Below, piece after piece: positions 55,497 to 64,000 of a stretch of 64,000 bases of DNA. Below the pieces are notes generated by a model, which did not search any database, was not told where the DNA came from, and was given only the letters and a program-made list of their open reading frames with translations. Position 1 is the stretch's first letter, and the number at the start of each line of letters is the position of its first letter. Source of the DNA: Mesonia oceanica (GTDB taxonomy: Bacteria; Bacteroidota; Bacteroidia; Flavobacteriales; Flavobacteriaceae); assembly GCF_902499555.1 (NCBI RefSeq), contig NZ_CABVMM010000013.1, forward strand, positions 1-64,000, in the 5' to 3' direction. The position numbers and the translations under genes were made by a program.

Positions 55497-56525
55497 ATGA
55501 AAGATATAAAAATAGGCATCCTCGACCAATCTATTGTTCGACATGGTGCCACTGCCCGTGAAGCTTTATTGGAAACTATTGAAACGGTAAAATTAGCCGA
55601 AGATTTGGGCTATAACCGCTTTTGGGTTTCAGAACATCATAATTCACCATCTATTGCCGGCTCTGCCCCGGAAGTTTTGATGGTAAAATTGGCAGATGAA
55701 ACCAAAACAATTAAAATTGGTAGCGGTGGAATTATGCTCCCCAACCATAGTGCTTTTAAAATGGCCGAAAATTTTAGAATGCTGGAAACACTTTTTCCCG
55801 GACGTATTGAAATGGGAATGGGACGTGCTCCGGGTGGCGACCGTGTTAGCGCCATGTTATTAAACCCTTCTAATACTTTTAAAGAAGAAGATTATTTGAA
55901 GCAGATTGACCATTTGCAACATTTTTTTAGAGATACGGCAGCTACCGAAAATGGCAGAATTTATGCCATTCCACAAGCAGAAAGTGTTCCCTCCCAATGG
56001 ATTTTAAGTTCTAGTGGTGGAAGCGCAAAAATTGCTGCTGAAAAAGGACTCGGCTTAGCTATTGCTAAATTTATCAATGGAAATGTACCGCCGGAGGTGG
56101 TGAAAATTTACAGGGATAACTTTAAGCCTTCTGAAAGTTTACAAGAGCCAAAAGTGCTACTTTCTTCTTTTGTGATGTGTGGGGAAACGGAACAAATTGC
56201 CGCCAATATGCGAAAGTATATGGATTATACCTTGGTACAGTTTGAAAAAGGGAATTTTGGAAAACGCCCGGCGTTTAAAGAGGTGGAACAATATGCGTTT
56301 TCTACTTATGAACAACAGCGCATTGAAGCCAATAGCAACCGAATTATTTCAGGAACGCAAGACCGAGTAAAATCCGAATTAGAACAACTTGCTGAAACAT
56401 ATGACGTTGATGAATTGGTGATCACCACGATGAGCTACGACAAACAACTTCGATTAAAATCTTTTAAGTTAATTGCCGAGGCGATGGATTTGAAGCCTAA
56501 ACTTACAGAGAACAAACTTGCTTAA
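55497..56525 (+). CDS. LLM-class flavin-dependent oxidoreductase (luciferase-like)
   Basis: 342 residues of the bacterial luciferase-like monooxygenase fold: VSEHHNSPSIAGSAPEVL, GSGGIMLPNHSAFKMAENF and RIEMGMGRAPGGD form the flavin-binding barrel. It probably uses reduced FMN with an unknown substrate. It stands alone on the plus strand, divergent from hmgA. Its 3' quarter has a degenerate second copy at 58861-59045. A terminator follows at once. Confidence 0.87.
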   Translation: MKDIKIGILDQSIVRHGATAREALLETIETVKLAEDLGYNRFWVSEHHNSPSIAGSAPEVLMVKLADETKTIKIGSGGIMLPNHSAFKMAENFRMLETLFPGRIEMGMGRAPGGDRVSAMLLNPSNTFKEEDYLKQIDHLQHFFRDTAATENGRIYAIPQAESVPSQWILSSSGGSAKIAAEKGLGLAIAKFINGNVPPEVVKIYRDNFKPSESLQEPKVLLSSFVMCGETEQIAANMRKYMDYTLVQFEKGNFGKRPAFKEVEQYAFSTYEQQRIEANSNRIISGTQDRVKSELEQLAETYDVDELVITTMSYDKQLRLKSFKLIAEAMDLKPKLTENKLA

Positions 56526-56526
56526 T

Positions 56527-56556
56527 AAAAACGTCCGGCAATTGCCGGACGTTTTT
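56527..56556. terminator. Terminator between luciferase-like gene and the lipoprotein array
   Basis: AAAACGTCCGGCAATT with its complement AATTGCCGGACGTTTT, sharing the central AATT. It serves convergent genes. Confidence 0.8.
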
Positions 56557-56571
56557 TAAAGATTATTTTAT

Positions 56572-57120
56572 TTATTCTTCAACTCTAAACTCCACCCAAG
56601 GAATACCTTGCCAAACTATACTGGTATCTAACCTATAACGATTGCAATCTTCTCTTCCGATTACATAAATACTTGCATCAGCAAGAAAAGCATATGAGCG
56701 GTTTTTTTCCAATGTGATGTTAATTATCAGTTCATAAATCCCAATTTCTTGATTATAAACCATATAATACCTATTTGATGAATCCCCTTTCTTTCCCTTA
56801 TTAATTAACACTTCATTCTCTGAGAATAATTCTTCAAAATGAAACACCAATAGTGGTGATTTATCTTGGGTCTCCATATAAAAATCTACTTCATCCCCTA
56901 AATAGGTGTTGCTTGAAGGTAAATTTAAGGATAAAGTTAATTCATCCCCTACTTCATACACTTCCTGTTCTGGTGAAAGGCTGATTAAGCCATCGACTAA
57001 AGCGCTTGCGCCCCTATCGTCACAGTTTTCTTCTCCGGGGCAAGCCATACATAAAAAACATAGGCTTACTATCCCGAAAAGTCTACAAGAGTTTTTAAAG
57101 TTGTGGAATACAGTATACAT
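56572..57120 (-). CDS. Tandem lipoprotein paralogue A
   Basis: 182 residues. The signal peptide MYTVFHNFKNSCRLFG... has lipobox CMAC, then PGEENCDDRGASALVDGL. A beta-rich domain follows (YEVGDELTLSLNLPSSN, LVFHFEELF) and the tail is WQGIPWVEFRVEE. No family is recognised. ATG 57120 is chosen because the paralogue shares the same start (M-x-TVFHNFKN). It is one of three repeated genes (56572-58248), and the signal and first 50 residues are almost identical in DNA to paralogue B. Confidence 0.7.
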   Translation of the reverse strand: MYTVFHNFKNSCRLFGIVSLCFLCMACPGEENCDDRGASALVDGLISLSPEQEVYEVGDELTLSLNLPSSNTYLGDEVDFYMETQDKSPLLVFHFEELFSENEVLINKGKKGDSSNRYYMVYNQEIGIYELIINITLEKNRSYAFLADASIYVIGREDCNRYRLDTSIVWQGIPWVEFRVEE

Positions 57121-57134
57121 AGCTATTAAATACA

Positions 57135-57683
57135 TTATTCTTCAACTGTAAACTCCACCCAAGGAATACCTTGCCAAACTATACTTGTATCCAAAAAATA
57201 CCTATTACAATTTTCCTTTCCAATTATATTTAAACTAGCACCAGAATGAAAAGCATAAGTAGTAACTTTCTCTAAAATAATTTTTACCTCTAACTCATAA
57301 ATTCCTGTTTGGTCATCGTAGTCCATATAATACCAGTTATTATATTTCCCTCGTTTACCTACAATAACATTTACCTCATTATCTTTGAATAATTCTTCGA
57401 AATAAAAATATAATAAAGGCGATTTATCTCGGGTATCCCCATAAAAATCTATTTCATTTCCTAAATAGGTATTGCTTGAAGGTAAATTTAAGGATAAAGT
57501 TAATTCATCCCCTACTTCATACACTTCCTGTTCTGGTGAAAGGGTAATTAAGCCATCGACTAAAGCGCTTGCACCCATATCGTCACAGTTTTCCTCTCCA
57601 GGACAGGCTACACATAAAAAGCATAAGCTTACTATCCCGAAAAGCCTAAACAAGTTTTTAAAGTTGTGGAATACAGTATCCAT
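57135..57683 (-). CDS. Tandem lipoprotein paralogue B
   Basis: 182 residues. The start at ATG 57683 is MDTVFHNFKNLFRLFG, with lipobox CVAC; ATG 57728 would run into paralogue C. It differs from A mostly in the middle (GDTRDKSPLLYFYFEELF); the last 40 residues are again near-identical (DTSIVWQGIPWVEF). The unit length from A to B and from B to C is about 564 nt, so the array grew by tandem duplication. Function unknown. Confidence 0.7.
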   Translation of the reverse strand: MDTVFHNFKNLFRLFGIVSLCFLCVACPGEENCDDMGASALVDGLITLSPEQEVYEVGDELTLSLNLPSSNTYLGNEIDFYGDTRDKSPLLYFYFEELFKDNEVNVIVGKRGKYNNWYYMDYDDQTGIYELEVKIILEKVTTYAFHSGASLNIIGKENCNRYFLDTSIVWQGIPWVEFTVEE

Positions 57684-57696
57684 AGCTGTTAAATAA

Positions 57697-58248
57697 TTAT
57701 TCTTCAACTGTAAACTCAATAATTCCATATTCGCTCCATTCTATATTTGTAGCTATCAGATATTCATTACAGTCACTTTTACCATTAAAAATTATATAAT
57801 CATCACTAACGATGGAATAAAAACCTATTCTATCTAAAATAATTAATATTTCTAATTTATAATTACCTTCCGACTCATCATTATCCAATATTAACCAATT
57901 ATCAAATTCACCCTGATTTCCCGAAATAAATTCTAACCTATTATCTTTAGATAGCTGCTTAAAACCTATCATTGTTAATTTAGGACTATTGCCATCTATT
58001 ACATTATTGATATTCAATTGATTTCCAAAATAATTATTAACTACTGGTATAGTCAGCTTTAGCGTAATAGTATCTGACTTTTTATAAACTTTTTTTTCAG
58101 GTATTAATTTAATCAGACCATCAATTCTTATACTACTACCTATATCGTCACAGTTTTCTTCTCCGGGACAGGCCACAAATAAAAAACATAGGCTTACTAT
58201 CCCGAAAAGTCTACAAGAGTTTTTAAAGTTGTGGAACACAGTATCCAT
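57697..58248 (-). CDS. Tandem lipoprotein paralogue C
   Basis: 183 residues from ATG 58248 (MDTVFHNFKNSCRLFG). The signal and lipobox (FVACPGEENCDD) match A and B, but the rest is more diverged (KLIPEKKVYKKSDTITLKLTIP). The conserved ends of the DNA and the diverged middle suggest gene conversion or recombination. The 5' end overlaps the stop of the truncated lipoprotein upstream by 26 nt. Confidence 0.7.
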   Translation of the reverse strand: MDTVFHNFKNSCRLFGIVSLCFLFVACPGEENCDDIGSSIRIDGLIKLIPEKKVYKKSDTITLKLTIPVVNNYFGNQLNINNVIDGNSPKLTMIGFKQLSKDNRLEFISGNQGEFDNWLILDNDESEGNYKLEILIILDRIGFYSIVSDDYIIFNGKSDCNEYLIATNIEWSEYGIIEFTVEE

Positions 58249-58618
58249 AGCTATTAAATAATTGGTGAAGAGCATTGCTTATTGTAGGATTGTTGTTTAG
58301 CAAACGGTTTTTAAGGTCACAAACATTAAAGGTTATTTTGTGATTCATAGCTACTACTCTTTTTTTCTTAAATGGAGAATCCGGTACGTGCAGGTTATAA
58401 TAATTAAAAGCTGCCTGCATATTCTCTACTGTATAAGGGTTTTTTAATTTTTCACCCAATTTAATCTTAGTGTGTACATCAGGTTTATCTTCTGATTCTT
58501 CTACCGAAAAATTAGCTTCTGTAGGAGCGAAAGAGTTTTCCTCTAAATCTTCATAATCCTCACTACAAGAATAGGCACTTAAAATTATAAGTAAGCCAAG
58601 TAACAATTTGTTTTTCAT
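58223..58618 (-). CDS. Truncated lipoprotein abutting the tandem array
   Basis: 131 residues. The lipobox AYSC is followed by a region with KLGEKLKNPYTVENMQAAFNYY that recalls the N-terminal module of larger Flavobacteria lipoproteins (weak, from memory). The last 17 residues (NALHQLFNSYGYCVPQL) are only the out-of-frame start of lipoprotein C. It therefore looks cut off by the array and is probably not functional. Confidence 0.5.
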   Translation of the reverse strand: MKNKLLLGLLIILSAYSCSEDYEDLEENSFAPTEANFSVEESEDKPDVHTKIKLGEKLKNPYTVENMQAAFNYYNLHVPDSPFKKKRVVAMNHKITFNVCDLKNRLLNNNPTISNALHQLFNSYGYCVPQL

Positions 58619-58860
58619 CTGTTCTTTTAATTTTTTTGTTTAAAAATATCTTAATTATGATCTAATTTTGGCTTCTCTTTTTGCTTTGAAGATTTTGGCT
58701 TACTTTTAATTTTCTTATACTCAAAAAGTCGCGTCTAATGTAATCTAAAAATCAATATACAAAACATTTATTTTTATTTTTTTCAATAAACAAAACAGTA
58801 ACATGAAGAATAACCATAAAGGTAAATTATAGAATACTTTAAAGTTTCAGATTATATTTA
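58619..58860. other. AT-rich gap between lipoprotein array and duplicated fragment
   Basis: About 240 nt with no coding potential. It contains the presumed promoter region of the truncated lipoprotein. The next 185 nt is the pseudogene fragment of the luciferase-like gene. Confidence 0.4.
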
Positions 58861-59045
58861 GCGCATTGAAGCCAAAGCAACCGAATTATTTCAGGGACGC
58901 AAGACCAAGTAAAAGCCGAATTAGAACAACTTGCTGAAACATATGACGTTGATGAATTGGTAATCACAACGAGATGAGTTACGATAAACAACTTCGATTA
59001 AAATCTTTTAAGTTAATTGCCGAGGCGATGGATTTGAAGCCTAAT
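58861..59045 (+). pseudogene. Degenerate copy of the 3' end of the luciferase-like gene
   Basis: About 185 nt that match 56318-56501 with a few substitutions, a 1-nt deletion near the start and a 2-nt insertion (ACGAGATGAG against ACGATGAG), so the frame is broken. It has no start codon. It forms a direct repeat with the intact gene, with the lipoprotein array between the two copies. Confidence 0.85.
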
Positions 59046-59077
59046 GCTAAAATTTTATTGTTTTTTACTAAAGAAAT

Positions 59078-59150
59078 AAAATAAAGACCATGACTTAAAC
59101 CTGAAACATAAACAGTATTTAGATTATTCAAATGAGTTATGGTTTTTATT
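59078..59150 (-). terminator. Possible terminator of the patatin-like gene
   Basis: On the minus strand ACCATAACT pairs imperfectly with AGTCATGGT across a long loop, followed by TTTATTTTATTT. Weak. Confidence 0.3.
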
Positions 59151-59159
59151 TTTTTAGCT

Positions 59160-61400
59160 TTAAAACCAAAACCCTAAACTAAAAAACCACTCACTTTCAG
59201 AACGCTCGGGAGAATAGGTATATTTAAGCTCAATGGGACCTAGAAAGGTTTCTAAACCATACCCTAAACCAAAGCCTGTATAATCGGGTGCAGAAAACCA
59301 GTTCCCGGTACTATATAAATCATCTTCCACGTTTGCTATATTATAGCCAAAGCTAATATGGTTTTTTTCAAAAGGTTCAAAATCCACTTCCACCAATCCC
59401 TTTATATAACTATCTCCAGAAATGCTTACAAAATCATATCCGTAAAAAGGAATTAAATTATTCACCAAATGGTTACCATAACCACCTAACGTAAAATTAA
59501 GCGCGTTCATTTCGGTTTCGCCTATTCTAAAACCTGTTTCGGCCTGCACGCGAAAAGAAAATTTATGTATTGGAGAAAAAGCATACCCAAGATAACCTTT
59601 AGCTATGTAAAATGGGGAAAAATCAAAACTAGCCTTAGACTCAAAAAGGTAAGCGTGAAAATCTCCCATAAAACGTAACCCATGACAAGGAAAGTAAGCA
59701 TTGTCATACTTATCGTATTCTAAATAACCAAAAGCACTAAACAAGTTACTTTGTTCTAAAATGGTGAATGGCACCTCTTGATTGTCATTGTTTTCAATAA
59801 TGGTTTCTGTCTCTAAAGCCGTATATTTATGTTCTGCTCCCATCCCAAACTTAAATGATTTTAGAAAGAAGGTTTCGGCATAAATCTGATTGGTAAAATC
59901 TTGAGAATCTACGGTTATTTTGTTGACATTGTAATCTCCTAAATTAAAATTATTAAGGACAAAACTATAGGGAACACTTTTACTAAACTGGTCGTACCTA
60001 GAATGCAACCCAATGCTCCAGTAGCTTCCTTTATCTATGTAGTAACGCGCATCGTACCTAAAATTATCGCCTGCAATAAAGTCTAGGGAAAGAATATCGT
60101 TCTTCAACAATAAACTTTTGCGGGTAAAGTTAAGTAAGGCTCCACTACGGTATAATTCATCGTAATGCAATGCTAAACGCAAACTGGTATTATTTTCATT
60201 CTCGGTAACAATAAGGTTCAAATCCTTTTTATTTTCTCCTACCTCCTTCAATTCATACGCTACCCGTTTAAAATTCCCTGTAGCTGAAAGGTTATTGATC
60301 CCTTCACTTATATCTTGATAAGGCACTTTAGTATCGGTATCTATTTTTAATTTTCCGCGGATATAATTACGGGGGTAATTATTATTTCCTGAAATACGAA
60401 TATTATGTATATAAACCGAATCTGAAAGCTGAATGCGTCGGGGTTTCTTTTCAGATGATTTCTGCCGCTGCGCTAACAATTCTAAATCGGCTGTAAACTC
60501 CTTTGCTTTTTCTTCTCCCTTGTTTATAATCGCTTCCCCTTCATCAAAAGACAAAATAGTAAATGCTGTAATATCAGGTTTGATGTATAAATCGGTTTTC
60601 TTCCTTTTGGTTTTCATATCCTTAATGGTACGAAAATTATTTACTTGCGTTAAAATCTCGAAAGCCGATTGCAGTTTTTTTCGGTTGACCAAACTATCCT
60701 GTACATCTATGCCAATAATATAATCTACCCCACGTTTTTTCATTTCTTCTATAGGGTAATTATTGGTAATCCCACCATCTGAAATTAACTTCCCATTAAT
60801 TTCTACCGGACTAAATAATGACGGAATTGCTCCACTAGCTGAAACCGCTTGTGGTAACGAACCTCGATCTAACAATACTTCTTCCCCGGTTTCTATATTG
60901 GTACCTATACAAAAGAAAGGAATAGGCAGCTCCTTAAAATCTTTTACATTTTCTACCGGAGCCATTAAATAAGCCAATAGATTATAGATGTTTTGACCTT
61001 TAGAAAGGCCCGAAGGAAAGCCTATTTTAAATTTGTCGAAAGGAAGTGTAATCGCATAACGCTCAGAATCTTCCCGCTCGTAAAAAGATTTTACCCCTCT
61101 CGGTAAATCGTCCTGAATTAAACTATTAAAATTAGTCTGCTTAAATATCGAATCTAATTGATGTGGCGTGTAGCCTGCTGCATATAAAGAACCTATAATT
61201 GCTCCCATACTGGTACCTCCCACATAATCTATTCGCACACCCGCTTCTTCAATTACTTTTAAAGCGCCAATATGTGCCAAGCCTTTTGCTCCACCACCAC
61301 TTAACACCAAGCCTACTTTTAGATCTTCTTGAGAAGGCGAAGTTTGCCCCCACAAAGAAAAACTAACAAGTACTATGGCAAACTTAATAAGTTGTTTCAT
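59160..61400 (-). CDS. Patatin-like phospholipase with C-terminal outer-membrane barrel (BamA-like)
   Basis: 746 residues. A signal peptide (to about residue 20) precedes a patatin domain with GGGAKGLAHIG, the Ser nucleophile in GGTSMGAIIG and the catalytic Asp in DGGITNNYP. Then comes a POTRA-like stretch (about 320-400) and a beta-barrel to the C-terminus ending in FFSLGFWF. This matches the fused patatin-surface antigen type (as in PlpD/type Vd). It starts 4 nt after the uvrC stop, so the two are one transcript. Substrates are probably phospholipids. Confidence 0.9.
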   Translation of the reverse strand: MKQLIKFAIVLVSFSLWGQTSPSQEDLKVGLVLSGGGAKGLAHIGALKVIEEAGVRIDYVGGTSMGAIIGSLYAAGYTPHQLDSIFKQTNFNSLIQDDLPRGVKSFYEREDSERYAITLPFDKFKIGFPSGLSKGQNIYNLLAYLMAPVENVKDFKELPIPFFCIGTNIETGEEVLLDRGSLPQAVSASGAIPSLFSPVEINGKLISDGGITNNYPIEEMKKRGVDYIIGIDVQDSLVNRKKLQSAFEILTQVNNFRTIKDMKTKRKKTDLYIKPDITAFTILSFDEGEAIINKGEEKAKEFTADLELLAQRQKSSEKKPRRIQLSDSVYIHNIRISGNNNYPRNYIRGKLKIDTDTKVPYQDISEGINNLSATGNFKRVAYELKEVGENKKDLNLIVTENENNTSLRLALHYDELYRSGALLNFTRKSLLLKNDILSLDFIAGDNFRYDARYYIDKGSYWSIGLHSRYDQFSKSVPYSFVLNNFNLGDYNVNKITVDSQDFTNQIYAETFFLKSFKFGMGAEHKYTALETETIIENNDNQEVPFTILEQSNLFSAFGYLEYDKYDNAYFPCHGLRFMGDFHAYLFESKASFDFSPFYIAKGYLGYAFSPIHKFSFRVQAETGFRIGETEMNALNFTLGGYGNHLVNNLIPFYGYDFVSISGDSYIKGLVEVDFEPFEKNHISFGYNIANVEDDLYSTGNWFSAPDYTGFGLGYGLETFLGPIELKYTYSPERSESEWFFSLGFWF

Positions 61401-61404
61401 GGTA

Positions 61405-63195
61405 TCACGAATGATAATGATTATGGATTAAGGTAGCTTTTGCATTGCCTACAACTTCTGTTAAATCTTTTTTCTCAGCTTCTTGAATCCGTTTTACCGA
61501 TCTAAAATGTTTTAGAAGTTCAACAGCTGTTTTCTCTCCAATCCCGGGAATTTCCTGTAATTCTGTTCCCAAAGCGGCATTACTTCTTTTGTTACGGTGA
61601 AAAGTAATCCCAAACCGGTGCGCTTCATTCCGTAATTGTTGAATTACTTTCAAGGTTTCTGAACGTTTATCGAGATACAACGGAATGGAATCTCCCGGAT
61701 AAAATAACTCTTCCAAACGCTTTGCTATCCCAATAATAGCAATTTTTCCGCGTAAATTTAAAATTTCCAGTGCTTTTACTGCGGAAGAAAGTTGCCCCTT
61801 TCCCCCATCAATAATAATTAACTGCGGCAAAGGTTCTTCTTCATTCAACAATCTTCGGTAACGCCTAAACACGACTTCTTCCATGGAGGCAAAATCGTTA
61901 GGGCCTTCTACCGTTTTTATATTAAATTTACGATAGTCTTTCTTACTTGGTTTCCCATCTTTAAATACGACACAAGCCGCCACGGGATTACTCCCCTGGA
62001 TATTTGAATTATCGAAACATTCAATATGCCGAGGTTCTTCGCTTAAACGTAAATCCTTTTTCATTTGCCCCATTAACCTATTCACATGGCGATCAGGATC
62101 TACAATTTTCATTTGTTTAAAACGCTCCTGGCGATAATATTTTGCATTCCGTAGGGACAAATCTACAATCGATTTTTTATCGCCCAGTTTAGGGACAGTC
62201 ACTTTTATATTTTCACCCACATCGACTTTAAAAGGTACAAAAATTTCAGGAGATTTAGAATTGAAGCGTTGCCTAATTTCTGTAATGGCCAATTCTAACA
62301 ACTCCCGGTCACTTTCTGCCAACTTCTTTTTCATTTCAATGGTATGCGATCTAATAATCGCCCCATGCGAAAGTTGAAGGAAGTTTACATAACCATAGCC
62401 TTCATCACTCATAACTGAAAACACATCTACATTATTGATTTTAGGATTTACTACTGTAGATTTAGCTTGATATTTCTCTAAAATATCAATCTTATCTTTT
62501 AGACGCTGCGCATCTTCAAATTCCATTTTTTCAGCATGCGCTTGCATTTGGTCTCTAAACTTATGAAGGGAATCTTTAAAATTACCTTTTACAATTTGTC
62601 GAATTTGCTCAATGTTGTTATGATATTCCACTTCCGGCTGCAAGGCTTCACAAGGACCTTTGCAATTACCTAAGTGATATTCTAGGCAAACTTTATATTT
62701 TCCGTTTCTAATTTTTTCTTCAGAAAGGTCATAATTGCAGGTTCTTATTTGATAAAGCTCCCGAATAAGTTCTAATAAAGTATTGACCGTTTTTACACTG
62801 GTAAAAGGCCCATAATATTCGCTTCCGTCTTTTATTAAACGTCGCGTAGAAAATACGCGAGGGAAGCGTTCATTTTTAATGCAAATCCACGGATAGGTTT
62901 TATCATCTTTCAGCATCACATTAAAGCGAGGCTGGTATTTTTTAATCAGGTTGTTTTCAAGCAATAAAGCATCGGCTTCAGAATTCACCACAATGTGCCG
63001 AATTTCCTTAATCTTTTTTACCATCACCCCAATTCGATGGCTATCATGCTTTTTATTGAAGTAGGACGAAACCCGTTTCTTTAAATTTTTAGCTTTTCCA
63101 ACATATAGGATTTTTCCATTCTTATCGTAATACTGATAGACTCCCGGACTGGAAGGTAAGGTTTTGATTTGAATCTCAATTGCAGGTACATCCAT
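61405..63195 (-). CDS. uvrC: Excinuclease ABC subunit C
   Basis: Makes the 3' and 5' incisions at UV-type damage with UvrAB. 596 residues: a GIY-YIG nuclease (about 15-95, PGVYQYYDKNGKILYVGKAK), a UVR domain (about 205-240), a UvrC RNase H-like domain with the catalytic Asp region IECFDNSNIQGSNPVA, and a C-terminal HhH pair (LQEIPGIGEKTAVELLKHF). The lipoprotein gene lies 65 nt upstream; the patatin gene follows. Confidence 0.96.
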   Translation of the reverse strand: MDVPAIEIQIKTLPSSPGVYQYYDKNGKILYVGKAKNLKKRVSSYFNKKHDSHRIGVMVKKIKEIRHIVVNSEADALLLENNLIKKYQPRFNVMLKDDKTYPWICIKNERFPRVFSTRRLIKDGSEYYGPFTSVKTVNTLLELIRELYQIRTCNYDLSEEKIRNGKYKVCLEYHLGNCKGPCEALQPEVEYHNNIEQIRQIVKGNFKDSLHKFRDQMQAHAEKMEFEDAQRLKDKIDILEKYQAKSTVVNPKINNVDVFSVMSDEGYGYVNFLQLSHGAIIRSHTIEMKKKLAESDRELLELAITEIRQRFNSKSPEIFVPFKVDVGENIKVTVPKLGDKKSIVDLSLRNAKYYRQERFKQMKIVDPDRHVNRLMGQMKKDLRLSEEPRHIECFDNSNIQGSNPVAACVVFKDGKPSKKDYRKFNIKTVEGPNDFASMEEVVFRRYRRLLNEEEPLPQLIIIDGGKGQLSSAVKALEILNLRGKIAIIGIAKRLEELFYPGDSIPLYLDKRSETLKVIQQLRNEAHRFGITFHRNKRSNAALGTELQEIPGIGEKTAVELLKHFRSVKRIQEAEKKDLTEVVGNAKATLIHNHYHS

Positions 63196-63260
63196 AATTC
63201 AAAGATAAGCTATCTGCAATTTTTAATAAAAATCTTTCTTGAAATCTATGATTGCCCTTA

Positions 63261-63656
63261 TTAATTTTTGACGAATAGCAAAATAGGCCCGTCTAACTCT
63301 GGTTTATCTTCTAATCTCAGGGTATCAGATTTTATAAAAAACTTATAATTATAATTAAATGAAGAATTAGGGTTGTCAATAAAAAGACTATCCCCTTTAA
63401 CCATATAACTATATTCTCCGTTAGCTAAGTAGGGTTCTGAAACATTATTGGTAACCTTTAAATTTTGCTGTTTAGTTTCAAATTTCCATACTTGATCGCC
63501 TGCGGGTATGCTTGGGTTTTCATCACAAAAACATAATATTTTTGTCAAGATCCATTCCCCGGCTAAGGTATTGTCATTTAAAGTTGCATCGTCATCCTTA
63601 GAACAAGCATAGCAAAAAAGTAAGAGAAGGATAATAGAAGTTGTGTATTTTCTCAT
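63261..63656 (-). CDS. Lipocalin-like lipoprotein
   Basis: 131 residues: lipobox CYAC (Cys at residue 18), then GEWILTKIL and beta-strands (QVWKFETKQQNLKV, SYMVKGDSLFID, DTLRLED) that suggest a lipocalin-like fold. Many Flavobacteria carry such small lipoproteins; no function is known. It probably shares a transcript with uvrC. Confidence 0.65.
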   Translation of the reverse strand: MRKYTTSIILLLLFCYACSKDDDATLNDNTLAGEWILTKILCFCDENPSIPAGDQVWKFETKQQNLKVTNNVSEPYLANGEYSYMVKGDSLFIDNPNSSFNYNYKFFIKSDTLRLEDKPELDGPILLFVKN

Positions 63657-63801
63657 AAAGCCTCGTTTATAAAAAAGATGCTTTTTTTTGTTTTGGTTGC
63701 GTTAAACCTTATCCTATTTTATGTTATTTTTAGAACTATGTATTTTTTTAATAGTTTCATAAAACAAAAAGCATATATCTAAAAATGTTTAGTTTTGTTA
63801 T

Positions 63802-64000
63802 ATGACCAACAAATCGAAAAAAACGATAGGAAGAGTAGATAAAGCCGAATTTCCCGAACTTGGTTTAAAGGAAATCGCTGTAAAAATTGACACCGGGGCT
63901 TACACTTCTTCCATCCATTGTGAAGATATTCACGAGGAAAACGGAGTTTTATACTGTAATTTCTTAGACAAAGAGCATCCGAACTACAACCATAAGCCCA
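63802..64000 (+). CDS. RimK-associated ATP-dependent zinc protease-like protein (partial)
   Basis: The first 66 residues to the window edge. The start MTNKSKKTIGRVDKAEFPEL and the aspartic-protease-like VKIDTGAYTSSIHC are typical of the DUF785/RimB family, which is usually encoded with the RimK glutamate ligase. It runs off the window, so the rest is unseen. Confidence 0.8.
   Translation, partial: MTNKSKKTIGRVDKAEFPELGLKEIAVKIDTGAYTSSIHCEDIHEENGVLYCNFLDKEHPNYNHKP

Noticed and set aside
57683..57728. Longer start (ATG 57728) for lipoprotein B
   Set aside because: Would extend into the end of lipoprotein C and lose the canonical signal peptide shared by the paralogues.
1..64000. tRNA, rRNA, CRISPR, prophage or transposase
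   Set aside because: None seen on reading both strands; no repeats with regular spacers and no integrase/transposase motif. A tRNAscan/CRISPR search would settle it.

Overview
This is a 64 kb chromosomal window from an AT-rich member of the Bacteroidota, almost certainly a Flavobacteriaceae species. The signs are gliding-motility genes gldE and gldD beside ssb and mutY, TonB-dependent receptors with CarboxypepD_reg-like N-termini, a TPR/LuxR-type membrane regulator, a HU - tiny basic protein - RNase G cluster, a geranylgeranylglyceryl-phosphate-synthase-family enzyme, and promoters of the Bacteroidetes type (TTG, about 19-21 nt, TAnnTTTG) with no Shine-Dalgarno sequences. I see no rRNA, tRNA, CRISPR array or insertion sequence. 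The genus (marine types such as Mesonia, Gramella or Salegentibacter would fit) is inference.

Layout: 1-1030 holds the end of a LytS-like kinase and a LytTR response regulator. 1424-6624 has a DUF4301 protein, PnuC, a GGGP synthase-family protein, a phosphopantetheinyl transferase and, divergently, ahcY. 6704-13455 looks like a phosphate-scavenging locus on the minus strand: TPR-LuxR regulator, TonB receptor, beta-propeller phytase and a metallophosphoesterase. Two of its genes appear disrupted: a one-base slip in a poly-A tract in the regulator's signal peptide, and an in-frame stop in the receptor. 13771-16458 is nrdBA. 16722-20211 is a PhoX-like lipoprotein with a collagen-like repeat followed by a di-haem peroxidase. 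20289-25258 has rpmA, an extended rplU, a DUF4199 protein and a pair of M16 peptidases.

25274-32583 carries an EamA transporter, gldD, gldE, ssb and mutY (minus), then HU, a 29-residue basic protein, RNase G and recX (plus). 32580-46141 is a minus-strand block read from right to left: mrpABCDEFG, then bioF, a DUF2007 gene, bioD and bioA with overlapping start and stop codons, then a separate unit of a ketosynthase, bioB and two tandem cupin/JmjC-like proteins. 46345-47078 is a DUF2975/XRE pair with a palindromic site just upstream. 47080-52517 has a small membrane protein, a second TonB receptor, an M23 peptidase and a DUF3108 protein. 52821-55252 is the tyrosine/homogentisate pair hmgA-hppD.

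55497-59160 is the most plastic part: a luciferase-like oxidoreductase, three tandem paralogous lipoproteins with nearly identical 5' ends, a truncated lipoprotein, and then a degenerate second copy of the 3' end of the oxidoreductase gene. The cassette is therefore bracketed by direct repeats. 59160-63656 has a patatin/outer-membrane-barrel protein, uvrC and a lipocalin-like lipoprotein. The window ends in the start of a RimK-type ATP-dependent zinc protease-family gene.
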